Shown here: one piece after another, positions 9,351-17,479 of the stretch | Position numbering within the stretch: position 1 is the first letter of the stretch | How the letters are laid out: every line of letters begins with the position of its first letter | Origin: Caulobacter segnis | GTDB taxonomy: Bacteria > Pseudomonadota > Alphaproteobacteria > Caulobacterales > Caulobacteraceae | DNA length: 64,000 nt | Assembly (NCBI RefSeq): GCF_023935105.1 | Contig: NZ_CP096040.1 | Coordinates: 4,030,001-4,094,000, forward strand | Direction of reading: 5' to 3' | Program-made: the position numbers and the translations under genes | The notes under the pieces: generated by a model | Seen by the model: only the letters and a program-made list of their open reading frames with translations | Told to the model about the DNA's origin: nothing | The model's database searches: none

Positions 9351-10469
9351 ATGCCGAAGGCCAAGAAGAAGCTTCTCCCCAAGGATTTCGACGCGCTTCT
9401 GAGAACCGGTGACCTCGGCACCCTCAAGGCGGTGTTCGACGCCTGCGAACTCGATGCGCGCGGCGGCTACGGCAAGCAGTCGGCGCTGGCGTTTCGCGAC
9501 TGTCCCGACGAGTTGGCCCGCTGGCTTGTGGCTCAGGGTGCAGATCTCGAGGCCCGCGACACCTACGGCCGCACGCCACTGCATGCCCACGCCGGCAACT
9601 GGCAGGGCCGAATCGACACCCTGCTCGACCTTGGCGCCGACATCCAAGCGACCGACAAGGACGCCGACACCCCGCTGCACAAGGCGGCCAAGTCCGCCAA
9701 TCCCGAGGCGGTGAAGGCCCTGCTAGCTCGCGGCGCCAAGGTCGGCGCGCTCAACACCGCGGGCCTGACACCCCTCGCGGCGGGTCTGCAGTACTGCAGC
9801 AACGCCCAGATCGAAACCATGGCGGAAGTATCGGAGCTGCTTCTGGCGGCGGATCCCCCGCGCAAGTCGGGCCTCGGCGACCTGGTCAAGCGCGCCTTCG
9901 CCGGCGGGCGGCCCGCCCCCGGACCGGTCACGCCGCAGATGCGGGCGTTCGTGCAGCGTATAGGCGAGAACTTCGAGTTCCATCGCGCAGGGTTCAACCC
10001 CGACTCTGTAGAGGCGACCAGCGCCGGGCTGGACCGCCTCTACGTCCTGTTCGACGCTCCACCGGTCCCGCGCCGCGTGATGCACGACGGCCGCGCCCCG
10101 ATCGTCGCCAAGGCGGCGCGCTGGCAGGACCAACAGCAGGAGCTGTGGGCCATGCTCGTGCCCTCTCGAGGCCCCGCCGCCACCGTGCAGGGTGAGGTCA
10201 TCCGCATCGCCGGCCGTGTCGCCGACGAGGTCGACCGCAACGGCGCGGCCAATTGGGACGCGGACTACGGCAAGATGACCCGCGCCTTCCTGGCCCATCT
10301 CGGCTCGGGCGCGCCCCTGCCTGACAGTGAGCGCGAGAGGGCGGCGCGTGTCGTCGCCGAGGTGCGCGAGCGCGACGGCGCGGGCGGCGAGCTCTGCGAA
10401 CTGGCCGTGAGCTGGGTCAAGCTGAACCCCACCCCGATGCCTCTAGGCCCGCCGGGGTATGAACGATGA
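9351..10469 (+). CDS. Ankyrin-repeat protein
   Basis: Protein of 372 residues, function unknown. The start at 9351 (MPKAKKKLLPKDFDALL) follows a GAAAGG site; the frame extends upstream but without a signal. Residues 15-170 hold about four ankyrin repeats, clearest at DLEARDTYGRTPLHAHAGN and DIQATDKDADTPLHKAAKSA. The C-terminal 190 residues match nothing I recognise. No signal peptide or membrane segment is seen, so it is probably cytoplasmic and binds a partner protein. It converges on the acetyltransferase gene 13 bases away. Confidence 0.8.
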   Translation: MPKAKKKLLPKDFDALLRTGDLGTLKAVFDACELDARGGYGKQSALAFRDCPDELARWLVAQGADLEARDTYGRTPLHAHAGNWQGRIDTLLDLGADIQATDKDADTPLHKAAKSANPEAVKALLARGAKVGALNTAGLTPLAAGLQYCSNAQIETMAEVSELLLAADPPRKSGLGDLVKRAFAGGRPAPGPVTPQMRAFVQRIGENFEFHRAGFNPDSVEATSAGLDRLYVLFDAPPVPRRVMHDGRAPIVAKAARWQDQQQELWAMLVPSRGPAATVQGEVIRIAGRVADEVDRNGAANWDADYGKMTRAFLAHLGSGAPLPDSERERAARVVAEVRERDGAGGELCELAVSWVKLNPTPMPLGPPGYER

Positions 10470-10482
10470 TCGTGGGGTCCGC

Positions 10483-11046
10483 CTAGACGGTCAGCGCCTT
10501 GCCCATCCGGATCAGCGGGACGCGATAGCCGGTCGAGGTCACCGCCTCGAACGGCTCGATGTCGTGATAGCCACAGGCCCGGTACAGCGGAACGCCGCCC
10601 AGGGTCGCGGCCATCTCGACGCGGCTGAAGCCCTCGGCGCGCGCGGCGGCCTCGCAGGCGTCGAGGACGATCCTGCCGACGCCTTTGCGGGTGTGATCGG
10701 GGTGGGTGTACATGGCCCGCACCCGCGCGGCGTCCGTCCTGGGATCCAGCAGCGCCGCGTCGCGTCCGGCCGAGTGGTCGCCGCCGAATAGCGTGGCGCG
10801 CCGGCTCCAACCACCGCAGCCGGCGATCGCGCTCCCTCCAGAAGACAAATCCTCGACCACGAAATAGGTGCCGTCGTCGATCAGCTGGGTGTCCAGGCCC
10901 ATGATCTCGAACGAGGCCTTCACCCCCTCGGGCGGCAGGAACGCCTGAAGCAACTCGCCAATCGCGCGGTCCATCAGGGCAGACAGCACGGGCATGTCAT
11001 CTGGACGGGCGAGACGCAGGCGAAGGACGGGGACGGACGAGTTCAT
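10483..11046 (-). CDS. GNAT-family N-acetyltransferase
   Basis: Acetyl-CoA-dependent acetyltransferase of 187 residues with unknown acceptor. The acetyl-CoA loop is recognisable as YTHPDHTRKGVGRIVLDACE (residues about 113-132). VPLYRACGYHDIEPFE follows, the typical C-terminal beta-bulge region, and the N-terminus (LRLARPDDMPVLSALMDRA) is also typical. It diverges from the amine oxidase operon; the 270 bases between them hold no gene and probably both promoters. Confidence 0.88.
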   Translation of the reverse strand: MNSSVPVLRLRLARPDDMPVLSALMDRAIGELLQAFLPPEGVKASFEIMGLDTQLIDDGTYFVVEDLSSGGSAIAGCGGWSRRATLFGGDHSAGRDAALLDPRTDAARVRAMYTHPDHTRKGVGRIVLDACEAAARAEGFSRVEMAATLGGVPLYRACGYHDIEPFEAVTSTGYRVPLIRMGKALTV

Positions 11047-11316
11047 CGGACTTCCATGACGATGTCGCTGAAGGGCAGAAAAACAGAGATTCGGCGAGTC
11101 CGCGGCGATCTTTCGACCTCGCCCATCGATCGCTCAAAGACCGCGCCAGGCGCCCAATGGTCAGGCGTCGGACGGGTCGCTGGCGATCTTGACCGAAAGT
11201 GGATTGCGCGGCGAAGGTCGCGATTTCGAGATGTCCACGTTCCGGCGCGGCGTCGCCGCCCGGGGCGGAGCCGGACGTCCGATCGACACCGGCCAACAAC
11301 AACGGGCGGGGATGTT

Positions 11317-12918
11317 ATGAGTGGATTGGACGCTGTAACGGCGGGTGGCGTACTCACACGTCGACGGTTCTTCGAAAGTCTGGCCGCCGTCGGCGGCATG
11401 TCGCTGGTGCTGTCGGGCATGGAGGCCCTGGGCTTCTCCCAGGCCTCGGCCACCGAGCTGCCCCCCACGCTGACCGGCGGGGCCAAAAACACCAAGGTCG
11501 TCATCCTGGGCGCGGGCCTGGCGGGCATGACCGCCGCCTATGAGCTCAGCAAGGCCGGCTATCAGGTGCAGGTCCTGGAGGCCCGCTCGTTCGCCGGCGG
11601 CCGCTGCCAGACGGCGCGCAAGGGCTTCAAGCACACCGACCTGATCGGCAACACCCAGACCTGCGAGTTCGACGAGGGCCACTACATCAACCACGGCCCG
11701 TGGCGGATCCCGTACCACCACCGCTCGACCCTGCACTACACCAAGCTGTTCGGCGTGCCGCTGGAGAGCTTCGTCAACGACAACGACGCCTCCTACGTCT
11801 ATTTCGAGAAGGGCGCGGGGGCGCTGGCCGGCAAGCCGGTCCGCAAGGGCGAGATCGCCGCCGACATTCGCGGCTACACCGCCGAACTGGTCGCCAAGGC
11901 CGCCAGCCAGGGCCAGCTCGACGCCCCGTTGTCGGGTCTCGACCGCGAGAAGTTCATCGCCTACGTCGTCAATGAAGGCCGCCTGACCAAGGACCTGGCC
12001 TACAAGGGCACCGAGGGTCGCGGCTTCTCGATCCATCCGGGCGCGGGCGTCGATCCCGGCCCCGGCAAGGAGCTGCCGCCGTTCGCCTTCAAGGACGTGC
12101 TGGACAGCAATGCCTGGCGGGTTCTCAGCTCGGTCACCGGCTACGAGCAGCAGCGCACCATGCTGCAGCCGATCGGCGGCATGGACCAGATCGCCAAGGG
12201 CTTCGAGAAGCACGTCGGACCGATGATCCGCTACTCGACGGTCGTCGAGAAGATCAAGCAGTCGCCCACCGGCGTCACGGTCTCGTTCAAGGGCGCCGAC
12301 GGCAAGAAGGGCGAGGTCACCGCGGACTACTGCGTCTGCACCATCCCGCTCAGCGTACTGAAGCAGATCGACCTCGACGCCTCGGCCCCGTTCAAGGCGG
12401 CGATGGAGGGCGTCTCGTACGCGCCGGTCAACAAGATCGGCCTGCAGATGAAGACGCGCTTCTGGGAAGAGAAGCACCACATCTACGGCGGCCACGTCTA
12501 TACCGACATACCGGGGATCAACTCGATCACCCTGCCCTCCTACGGCTGGCAGGGGCAGAAGGGCGTCCTGCTGGGCTACTACATGTTCGGTGGCGAGGCC
12601 GCCCGGATCAGCGCCAAGAGCCCGGCCGACCGCGCGGCCTACGCCGTCGCCGCCGGCCAGAAGGTCTTCCCGGAATACGCCGAGAACTACGAGAACGCCT
12701 TCTCGTTCTGCTGGCACCTGGCCGAGCACAATCTGGGCGGCTGGGCCGAGTGGGGCGAAGCGGGTCGCAAGGAGGCCTATCCGGTCCTCTGCCAACCCGA
12801 TGGCCGCCTCTATCTGGCCGGCGAACACCTCAGCTACCTTGGCGGCTGGCAGGCCGGCGCCATCGAGTCGGCCTGGCAGCAGATCGCCAGGATCCACGCC
12901 CGCGTGCAGCAGGCCTAG
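11317..12918 (+). CDS. Tat-exported flavin monoamine oxidase family protein
   Basis: FAD-dependent amine oxidase of 533 residues. The start at 11317 is chosen because GGGCGGGG precedes it and the protein then begins with a twin-arginine signal, LTRRRFFESLA near residue 13, followed by a hydrophobic stretch and ASA. So it is folded with FAD in the cytoplasm and exported to the periplasm. Dinucleotide binding is shown by VVILGAGLAGMTAAYELS and EARSFAGGRCQT. The C-terminal FAD motif is GRLYLAGEHLSYLGGWQAG. Amine oxidases turn R-CH2-NH2 into an imine. The cytochrome c gene starts 26 bases later and a secreted RidA gene follows, suggesting that electrons go to the cytochrome and that RidA handles the imine. 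The substrate is unknown. Confidence 0.9.
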   Translation: MSGLDAVTAGGVLTRRRFFESLAAVGGMSLVLSGMEALGFSQASATELPPTLTGGAKNTKVVILGAGLAGMTAAYELSKAGYQVQVLEARSFAGGRCQTARKGFKHTDLIGNTQTCEFDEGHYINHGPWRIPYHHRSTLHYTKLFGVPLESFVNDNDASYVYFEKGAGALAGKPVRKGEIAADIRGYTAELVAKAASQGQLDAPLSGLDREKFIAYVVNEGRLTKDLAYKGTEGRGFSIHPGAGVDPGPGKELPPFAFKDVLDSNAWRVLSSVTGYEQQRTMLQPIGGMDQIAKGFEKHVGPMIRYSTVVEKIKQSPTGVTVSFKGADGKKGEVTADYCVCTIPLSVLKQIDLDASAPFKAAMEGVSYAPVNKIGLQMKTRFWEEKHHIYGGHVYTDIPGINSITLPSYGWQGQKGVLLGYYMFGGEAARISAKSPADRAAYAVAAGQKVFPEYAENYENAFSFCWHLAEHNLGGWAEWGEAGRKEAYPVLCQPDGRLYLAGEHLSYLGGWQAGAIESAWQQIARIHARVQQA

Positions 12919-12944
12919 AAGACATCAGGACTCCGAGGAAACGA

Positions 12945-13337
12945 ATGACCTTCGCCTATCGTCTCGCCGCCCTGGCCTTGGCCGCCGGCGTCGCCGCCCC
13001 GGCCATCGCCCTGGCCGACGGCAAGTCTCAGTTCAACGACAACTGCTCGGCCTGCCACCAGGTCACCGGCAAGGGCGTCAAGGGCGCCTTTCCGGCCCTG
13101 GCCGGCTCGCCGCTGGTCCAGGGCGATCCGCAGCTGCTGACCACCACGGTGCTGAACGGCCGCGCTGGCATGCCGGCCTTCAAGGACGACCTTTCCGACA
13201 CCGACCTCTCGGCCATCCTGACCTATGTCCGCTCGTCCTGGGGCAACAAGGCGCCGCCGGTGAAACCCGCCGACGTCGCCAAGGCCCGCGTCGCGGCCAA
13301 GGCCGGCGCCAAGGCGCGCGGCCTCCAGGCCCACTAA
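12945..13337 (+). CDS. Periplasmic class I cytochrome c
   Basis: Small monohaem cytochrome c of 130 residues. A Sec signal peptide (MTFAYRLAALALAAGVAAPA, then ALA) precedes the haem site CSACH at about residues 35-39. The distal methionine is probably in RAGMPAFKDDLSDTDLSAIL. The C-terminus is Lys/Ala-rich (AKARVAAKAGAKARG). A GAGGAA site lies before the ATG at 12945. It lies between an amine oxidase and a RidA gene, all exported, so its likely job is to accept electrons from the oxidase and pass them to the respiratory chain. Confidence 0.92.
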   Translation: MTFAYRLAALALAAGVAAPAIALADGKSQFNDNCSACHQVTGKGVKGAFPALAGSPLVQGDPQLLTTTVLNGRAGMPAFKDDLSDTDLSAILTYVRSSWGNKAPPVKPADVAKARVAAKAGAKARGLQAH

Positions 13338-13365
13338 CCTTTCCAATGCTCACAGGGAGAAGATC

Positions 13366-13857
13366 ATGAAACGCCTTATCGCCCTCGCCGCCGGCGTCGC
13401 CGCCCTCGCCGGCGCCGCCTCGGCCGCCCAAGCCCAGGAGATCGTCCGCGGTGGCGATCCCAAGTCGCCGATCGCCAGCGTCGTCACCGTGCCGGCCGGC
13501 TACGACACCATCTATGTCTCGGGCATGACCCCGCCGGTGATCGACGAGAAGGCCACGGGCGTGGCCAAGTTCGGCGACACCAAGACCCAGACCCTGGGCG
13601 TGCTGGGCCGCATCGAGGCGGCCCTGAAGAGCCAGGGCGCGACCATGGCCGACGTCGTCATGATGCGCGTCCTGCTGGTCGGCGACCCGGCCAAGGAGGG
13701 CAAGATGGACTTCATGGGCATGATGGAAGGCTACAAGACCTACTTCGGCACCGCCGCTCAGCCCAACAAGCCGGCGCGCATCACCAGCCAGATCACCTCG
13801 CTCGTCCAGGACGGCATGCTGGTCGAGATCGAGGTCCAGGCCGCGAAGAAGAAGTAA
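13366..13857 (+). CDS. Secreted RidA-family (YjgF/YER057c/UK114) protein
   Basis: 163-residue protein with a clear Sec signal peptide (first about 24 residues, ending AAQAQE) and one RidA domain. RidA enzymes hydrolyse reactive enamines and imines to ketones and ammonia. Here the segment KPARITSQITSLVQDGMLVE keeps the arginine and glutamate found at the RidA active site, and the fold is otherwise standard. Most characterised RidA proteins are cytoplasmic, so export is notable. It lies 28 bases after the cytochrome gene, preceded by AGGGAGA. An imine-hydrolysing role beside the amine oxidase is my inference. Confidence 0.85.
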   Translation: MKRLIALAAGVAALAGAASAAQAQEIVRGGDPKSPIASVVTVPAGYDTIYVSGMTPPVIDEKATGVAKFGDTKTQTLGVLGRIEAALKSQGATMADVVMMRVLLVGDPAKEGKMDFMGMMEGYKTYFGTAAQPNKPARITSQITSLVQDGMLVEIEVQAAKKK

Positions 13858-13976
13858 GGCCTTAAGGCGCAACGAATTTCATCGTTCCGCGAAATTATTT
13901 TCGTGACAACGTTGTCAGATCGAATTCAAACGGCTATATGGAATTCAGCCCTTTCGGGCGTTTCCTCCCAATGACT

Positions 13977-14013
13977 CGGCCGCCTTCTTCTCCTGGAAGG
14001 CGGCCGTTCTTTT
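13977..14013 (+). terminator. Terminator of the amine oxidase operon
   Basis: Ten-base perfect arms CGGCCGCCTT (13977-13986) and AAGGCGGCCG (13997-14006) are followed by TTCTTTT. It lies about 120 bases after the RidA stop. Confidence 0.82.
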
Positions 14014-14041
14014 GTCTGGCGCGCGGTGCTACGCGTTGGCC

Positions 14042-14629
14042 ATGACCCTTTCGCCCAGCTTCTGGTCCGCCGTGCGCCTGGTCGCCCTGCTGAACCTCGC
14101 CTACTTCGCTGTCGAGATGACGGTGGCGCTGCGCATCGGCTCGGTGTCGCTGTTGGCCGACAGCGCCGACTTCTTCGAGGACGCGGCGGTCAACTTCCTG
14201 ATCCTGGCGGCTCTGGGCTGGAGTGCGACACGCCGCGCGAAGGTCGGCCATGCGCTGGCCGCGATCCTGCTGGCGCCGGCGGTCGCCTTCCTCTGGACGC
14301 TGTGGCGCAAGATCGGCGATCCGACCCCGCCGGAGGCGCTGTCACTGAGCGTCACCGGGCTAGGCGCCATGGCGATCAATCTGTTCTGCGCCTTCACCCT
14401 GGTTCGCCATCGCGGCGCGGCAGGCAGCCTGTCCAAGGCCGCTTTCCTGTCGGCCCGCAACGACGTCCTGGCCAATATCGGGATCGTCGGGGCGGGACTG
14501 CTGACCGCCGCCACCCGGTCCGTCTGGCCCGACATCGTCGTCGGCCTGGCCATCGCGGTCATGAACCTCGACGCCGCCCGCGAAGTCTGGGACGCCGCGC
14601 GCGAGGAGGCCAAGGACGCGCACAGCTAG
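14042..14629 (+). CDS. Cation-diffusion-facilitator-like transporter
   Basis: Inner-membrane protein of 195 residues with about five to six hydrophobic segments. The motif SLLADSADFFEDAAVNFLIL is the CDF/cation transporter signature with the metal-binding Asp residues in the second helix. FLSARNDVLANIGIVGAG is the matching later helix. It lacks the cytoplasmic C-terminal domain of full CDF proteins and belongs to a short cation-transporter group. The start at 14042 is the first ATG; an in-frame TTG at 14012 is possible. It is probably a metal exporter, but the metal is unknown. It converges on the Rieske gene, sharing the bases CTAG. Confidence 0.75.
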   Translation: MTLSPSFWSAVRLVALLNLAYFAVEMTVALRIGSVSLLADSADFFEDAAVNFLILAALGWSATRRAKVGHALAAILLAPAVAFLWTLWRKIGDPTPPEALSLSVTGLGAMAINLFCAFTLVRHRGAAGSLSKAAFLSARNDVLANIGIVGAGLLTAATRSVWPDIVVGLAIAVMNLDAAREVWDAAREEAKDAHS

Positions 14630-15012
14630 GCGGTGAACACTCGCCCCTCGCGCGCCACGACCGGCCAGGGCGCCAGCCGCGCGCCAACGCAGGGTCCGCC
14701 CACGCAAGCGCCCTCCTCCACCGTGAACACCGCGCCATGCCACGAGCAGGCGATCAGATCGCCGTCCGGGGTCAGGTACTGGTCCAGGACCTGCGCGAGC
14801 GGAAAGCCCTGGTGCGGGCAACGGTCGACATAGCCGAACACCGCCTCGCCCCGGCGCACCACGAAGCCGTGAAAGCGCTTGTCGCCGATCTGCAGGACAT
14901 AGCCTCGCGCGCCGCCGTCGGCGATCAGGTCCAGCGGGCCCAGGTTGATCCCGGCGCGCGTTTCCCAGATCCGGCCGACAACGGCGGCGTCTTCCGGTCT
15001 CTCTGAACTCAA
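14626..15012 (-). CDS. Rieske [2Fe-2S] ferredoxin-like protein
   Basis: Small soluble Rieske protein of 128 residues. Both cluster-binding boxes are present: CPHQGFP around residue 69 and CSWHGAVF around residue 93, giving two Cys and two His ligands. It has no signal peptide or oxygenase catalytic domain, so it probably acts as an electron carrier. Its start overlaps the end of the fumarylacetoacetase-like gene by four bases (ATGA), making it the last gene of the tyrosine operon. What it does in tyrosine breakdown is not established. Confidence 0.9.
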   Translation of the reverse strand: MSSERPEDAAVVGRIWETRAGINLGPLDLIADGGARGYVLQIGDKRFHGFVVRRGEAVFGYVDRCPHQGFPLAQVLDQYLTPDGDLIACSWHGAVFTVEEGACVGGPCVGARLAPWPVVAREGRVFTA

Positions 15013-16016
15013 ACCCGCTCGACCGTCTGCTCAATGGCGCCGAAGATCGAGTGGCCCTTGGCGTCCTTCATCTCGATGCGGACGGTGTCGTCGCCCAGCA
15101 GGAACGGCGTCTTGGGCGCGCCGGTCAGGAGGGTCTCGACGGTGCGTAGCTCGGCCAGGCACGAATAGCCCAGACCGCCCTCGCTGATCGGCTTGCCGGG
15201 CCCGCCGTCGGCGCCCCGGTTTGACACCGTGCCCGAGCCGACGATGGTGCCGGCGCACAGCGCGCGGGTCTTGGCGGCATGGGCGACCAGGGTCCCGAAA
15301 TCGAAGGTCATGTCGACGCCGGCGTCGGCCTTGCCGAAGTCCTTGCCGTCCAGCTCGACCAGCAGGGCGCCGTGCAGCTTGCCATCCTTCCAGGCGTCAC
15401 CCAGCGCGTCGGTCGACACCGCCACCGGCGAGAAGGCGCTGGCCGGCTTGGACTGAACGAAGCCAAAGCCCTTGGCCAGTTCGGTCGGGATCAGGTTGCG
15501 CAAGCTGACGTCGTTGCAGAGCATGACCAGGCGGATGGCGGCCAGGGCCTCCTCGCGGCTGGCGCCCAGCGGCACGTCGTCGACGATCACCGCGACCTCG
15601 CCCTCCAGGTCGCAGCCCCAGCTGGCGTCGGCCAGCGGGATCGGATCGCGCGGGGCCAGGAAGCCGTCCGACGCGCCCTGATACATCAGGGGATCGGTCC
15701 AGAAGCTCTCGGGCATCTCGGCGCCGCGCGCCTGGCGCACCAGCTGCACGTGATTGACATAGGCCGAACCGTCCAACCACTGGAAGGCGCGCGGCAACGG
15801 GCTCAGGGCGTCATGCTCGTGGAAGCGCTCCCGCGGCACCGCGCCGTGCTCGAGGCTTTCGGCCAGCCCCGCCAGCATCAGCCCACAGCGCGACCAGTCG
15901 TCCAGCGCGGCCTGCAGGGTCGGCGCGATCGTCCCGGCGTCGGTGAACCAGGCCAGGTCGTTGGAGACCACCACCAGCCGGCCGTCACGACCGCCCTTGA
16001 GAGACGCGAGCTTCAT
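15009..16016 (-). CDS. fahA: Fumarylacetoacetate hydrolase family protein
   Basis: Predicted to split fumarylacetoacetate into fumarate and acetoacetate, the last step of homogentisate breakdown. The 335-residue protein starts at 16016 (MKLASLKGGRDGRLVVVSND), with GAGGAAG just upstream. Metal-binding acidic residues lie in WGCDLEGEVAVIVDD, and the core GSGTVSNRGADGGPGKPISE follows. It is of the shorter bacterial type that carries the catalytic domain with a small N-terminal part. It sits directly after hmgA, which supports the substrate. No maleylacetoacetate isomerase gene is present in the window. Confidence 0.88.
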   Translation of the reverse strand: MKLASLKGGRDGRLVVVSNDLAWFTDAGTIAPTLQAALDDWSRCGLMLAGLAESLEHGAVPRERFHEHDALSPLPRAFQWLDGSAYVNHVQLVRQARGAEMPESFWTDPLMYQGASDGFLAPRDPIPLADASWGCDLEGEVAVIVDDVPLGASREEALAAIRLVMLCNDVSLRNLIPTELAKGFGFVQSKPASAFSPVAVSTDALGDAWKDGKLHGALLVELDGKDFGKADAGVDMTFDFGTLVAHAAKTRALCAGTIVGSGTVSNRGADGGPGKPISEGGLGYSCLAELRTVETLLTGAPKTPFLLGDDTVRIEMKDAKGHSIFGAIEQTVERV

Positions 16017-16041
16017 AGGCGCTTCCTCTTGTTTCTTATGC

Positions 16042-17325
16042 TTACGGCAGACGCGCCTTGGGGAAGCCCGTCCAGCAGGCGTCATAGTCACCCTGAAGCG
16101 CGGAAGTCTCCAGCGCGAACTTGGTCGGACGGATCACCCAGCGGCTCTCGAACATGAAGGCGATGGTCCCGTCGATCTTGTGCGGGGCGAGCTCGGCCTC
16201 GGTGGCCTTGCGATGGCTGGCGACATCGGGGCCGTGGTCGCTCATGCAGTTGTGCAGGGACGCCCCGCCAGGCGTGAAGCCGCCCTCCTTGGCGTCGTAG
16301 GCGCCATGGATCAGGCCCATGAACTCGCTCATCACGTTGCGGTGGAACCAGGGCGGGCGGAACGTGTGCTCGGCCACCATCCAGCGCGGCGGAAAGATCA
16401 CGAAGTCGCAGTTGGCCGTCCCTGGCGTGTCGCTGGGCGAGGTCAGGACCGTGAAGATCGACGGATCGGGATGGTCGAAGCTGACCGTGTTTATCGTGTT
16501 GAACCGCGAGAGATCGTAGCGGTACGGCGCCAGGTTGCCGTGCCAGGCCACGACGTCCAGCGGGCTGTGGTCCCACTCGGAGGCCCACAGCGATCCCTGG
16601 AACTTCTGGATCACGAGCGTGGGCTCATCCACGTCCTCGAACGCCGCGACAGGGGTCTCGAAGTCCCTGATATTGGCCAGGCCGTTGGAGCCGATCGGCC
16701 CCAGTTCCGGCAGGCGGAAGGCCGCGCCGTAGTTCTCGCAGACATAGCCGCGCGAGGGGCCGGCGACCTCGACCCGGAAGCGCACGCCGCGCGGGATAAC
16801 CGCGATGTGGCCAGGCCCGGCCTTCAGCACGCCCAGCTCGGTGACCAGGGTCAGCACGCCTTGCTGCGGCACGATCAGCAGTTCGCCGTCGGCGTCGTAG
16901 AATACTCGGTTCTTCATCGAGGCGTTGGCGAGGTAGACGTGGACGCCGATGCCGCTGAGCGTCGCGGCGTCTGCGTTGCCGGCCAAGGTGACCATGCCGT
17001 CGACGAAGTCGGTCGGCTCAGACGGGATCTCCAGCGGGTCCCAGCGCAGGCGGTTGGGCGTCACCGGGCCAGGGAAAGACGAGACCAGCCTGTCCTGGGC
17101 GTAGAGCTGGTACGGCCCATGCCCGGCGCTTGGCCGAAGGCGGTAGAGCCAGCTTCGCTTGTTCTCGTGGCGCGGGGCGGTGAAGGCCGAACCCGACAGT
17201 TGCTCGGCATAGAGGCCGAACGGAACCCGCTGCGGCGAGTTCTGCCCCACCGGCAGCGCGCCGGCCACGGCCTCGGTGGCGAAGTGGGCGCCGAAGCCGG
17301 TTTGGTATTTGAGCGCGTCGGTCAT
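16042..17325 (-). CDS. hmgA: Homogentisate 1,2-dioxygenase
   Basis: Non-haem iron dioxygenase opening the ring of homogentisate to maleylacetoacetate. The 427-residue length is usual. Diagnostic stretches include [19 protein letters not shown] at the N-terminus and [20 protein letters not shown] plus CMSDHGPD near the C-terminus, where the iron-binding His/Glu residues lie. It is the third enzyme gene of the tyrosine operon, between hpd and the fumarylacetoacetase-like gene, separated from hpd by an inverted repeat. Confidence 0.97.
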   Translation of the reverse strand: MTDALKYQTGFGAHFATEAVAGALPVGQNSPQRVPFGLYAEQLSGSAFTAPRHENKRSWLYRLRPSAGHGPYQLYAQDRLVSSFPGPVTPNRLRWDPLEIPSEPTDFVDGMVTLAGNADAATLSGIGVHVYLANASMKNRVFYDADGELLIVPQQGVLTLVTELGVLKAGPGHIAVIPRGVRFRVEVAGPSRGYVCENYGAAFRLPELGPIGSNGLANIRDFETPVAAFEDVDEPTLVIQKFQGSLWASEWDHSPLDVVAWHGNLAPYRYDLSRFNTINTVSFDHPDPSIFTVLTSPSDTPGTANCDFVIFPPRWMVAEHTFRPPWFHRNVMSEFMGLIHGAYDAKEGGFTPGGASLHNCMSDHGPDVASHRKATEAELAPHKIDGTIAFMFESRWVIRPTKFALETSALQGDYDACWTGFPKARLP

Positions 17326-17351
17326 GCTGTCGGACTCTTTTCGCTTCTCCC

Positions 17352-17445
17352 CACGCCGCTTTCCCGGCGAAAGCCGGGGCCCAGATTCATCCTGAGCGGC
17401 TCGTGGGCTTCACCTGGGTCCCCGCTTTCGCCGGGAAGATGGAGG
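17352..17445. repeat. Intergenic inverted repeat between hpd and hmgA
   Basis: Arms around TTCCCGGCGAAAGCCGGGG (17361-17379) and CCCCGCTTTCGCCGGGAA (17421-17438) are near-perfect complements, with CCCAG/CTGGG extending the pairing. Each arm can also fold on itself around GAAA or TTTC. The same core, CCCGGCGAAAGCCGGGG, occurs at 48061-48077, which marks a dispersed element. It could form mRNA structure within the operon. Confidence 0.75.
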
Positions 17446-17479
17446 AAGGTAAGCACCCTCCCTCACCGATCAAAAGGCC

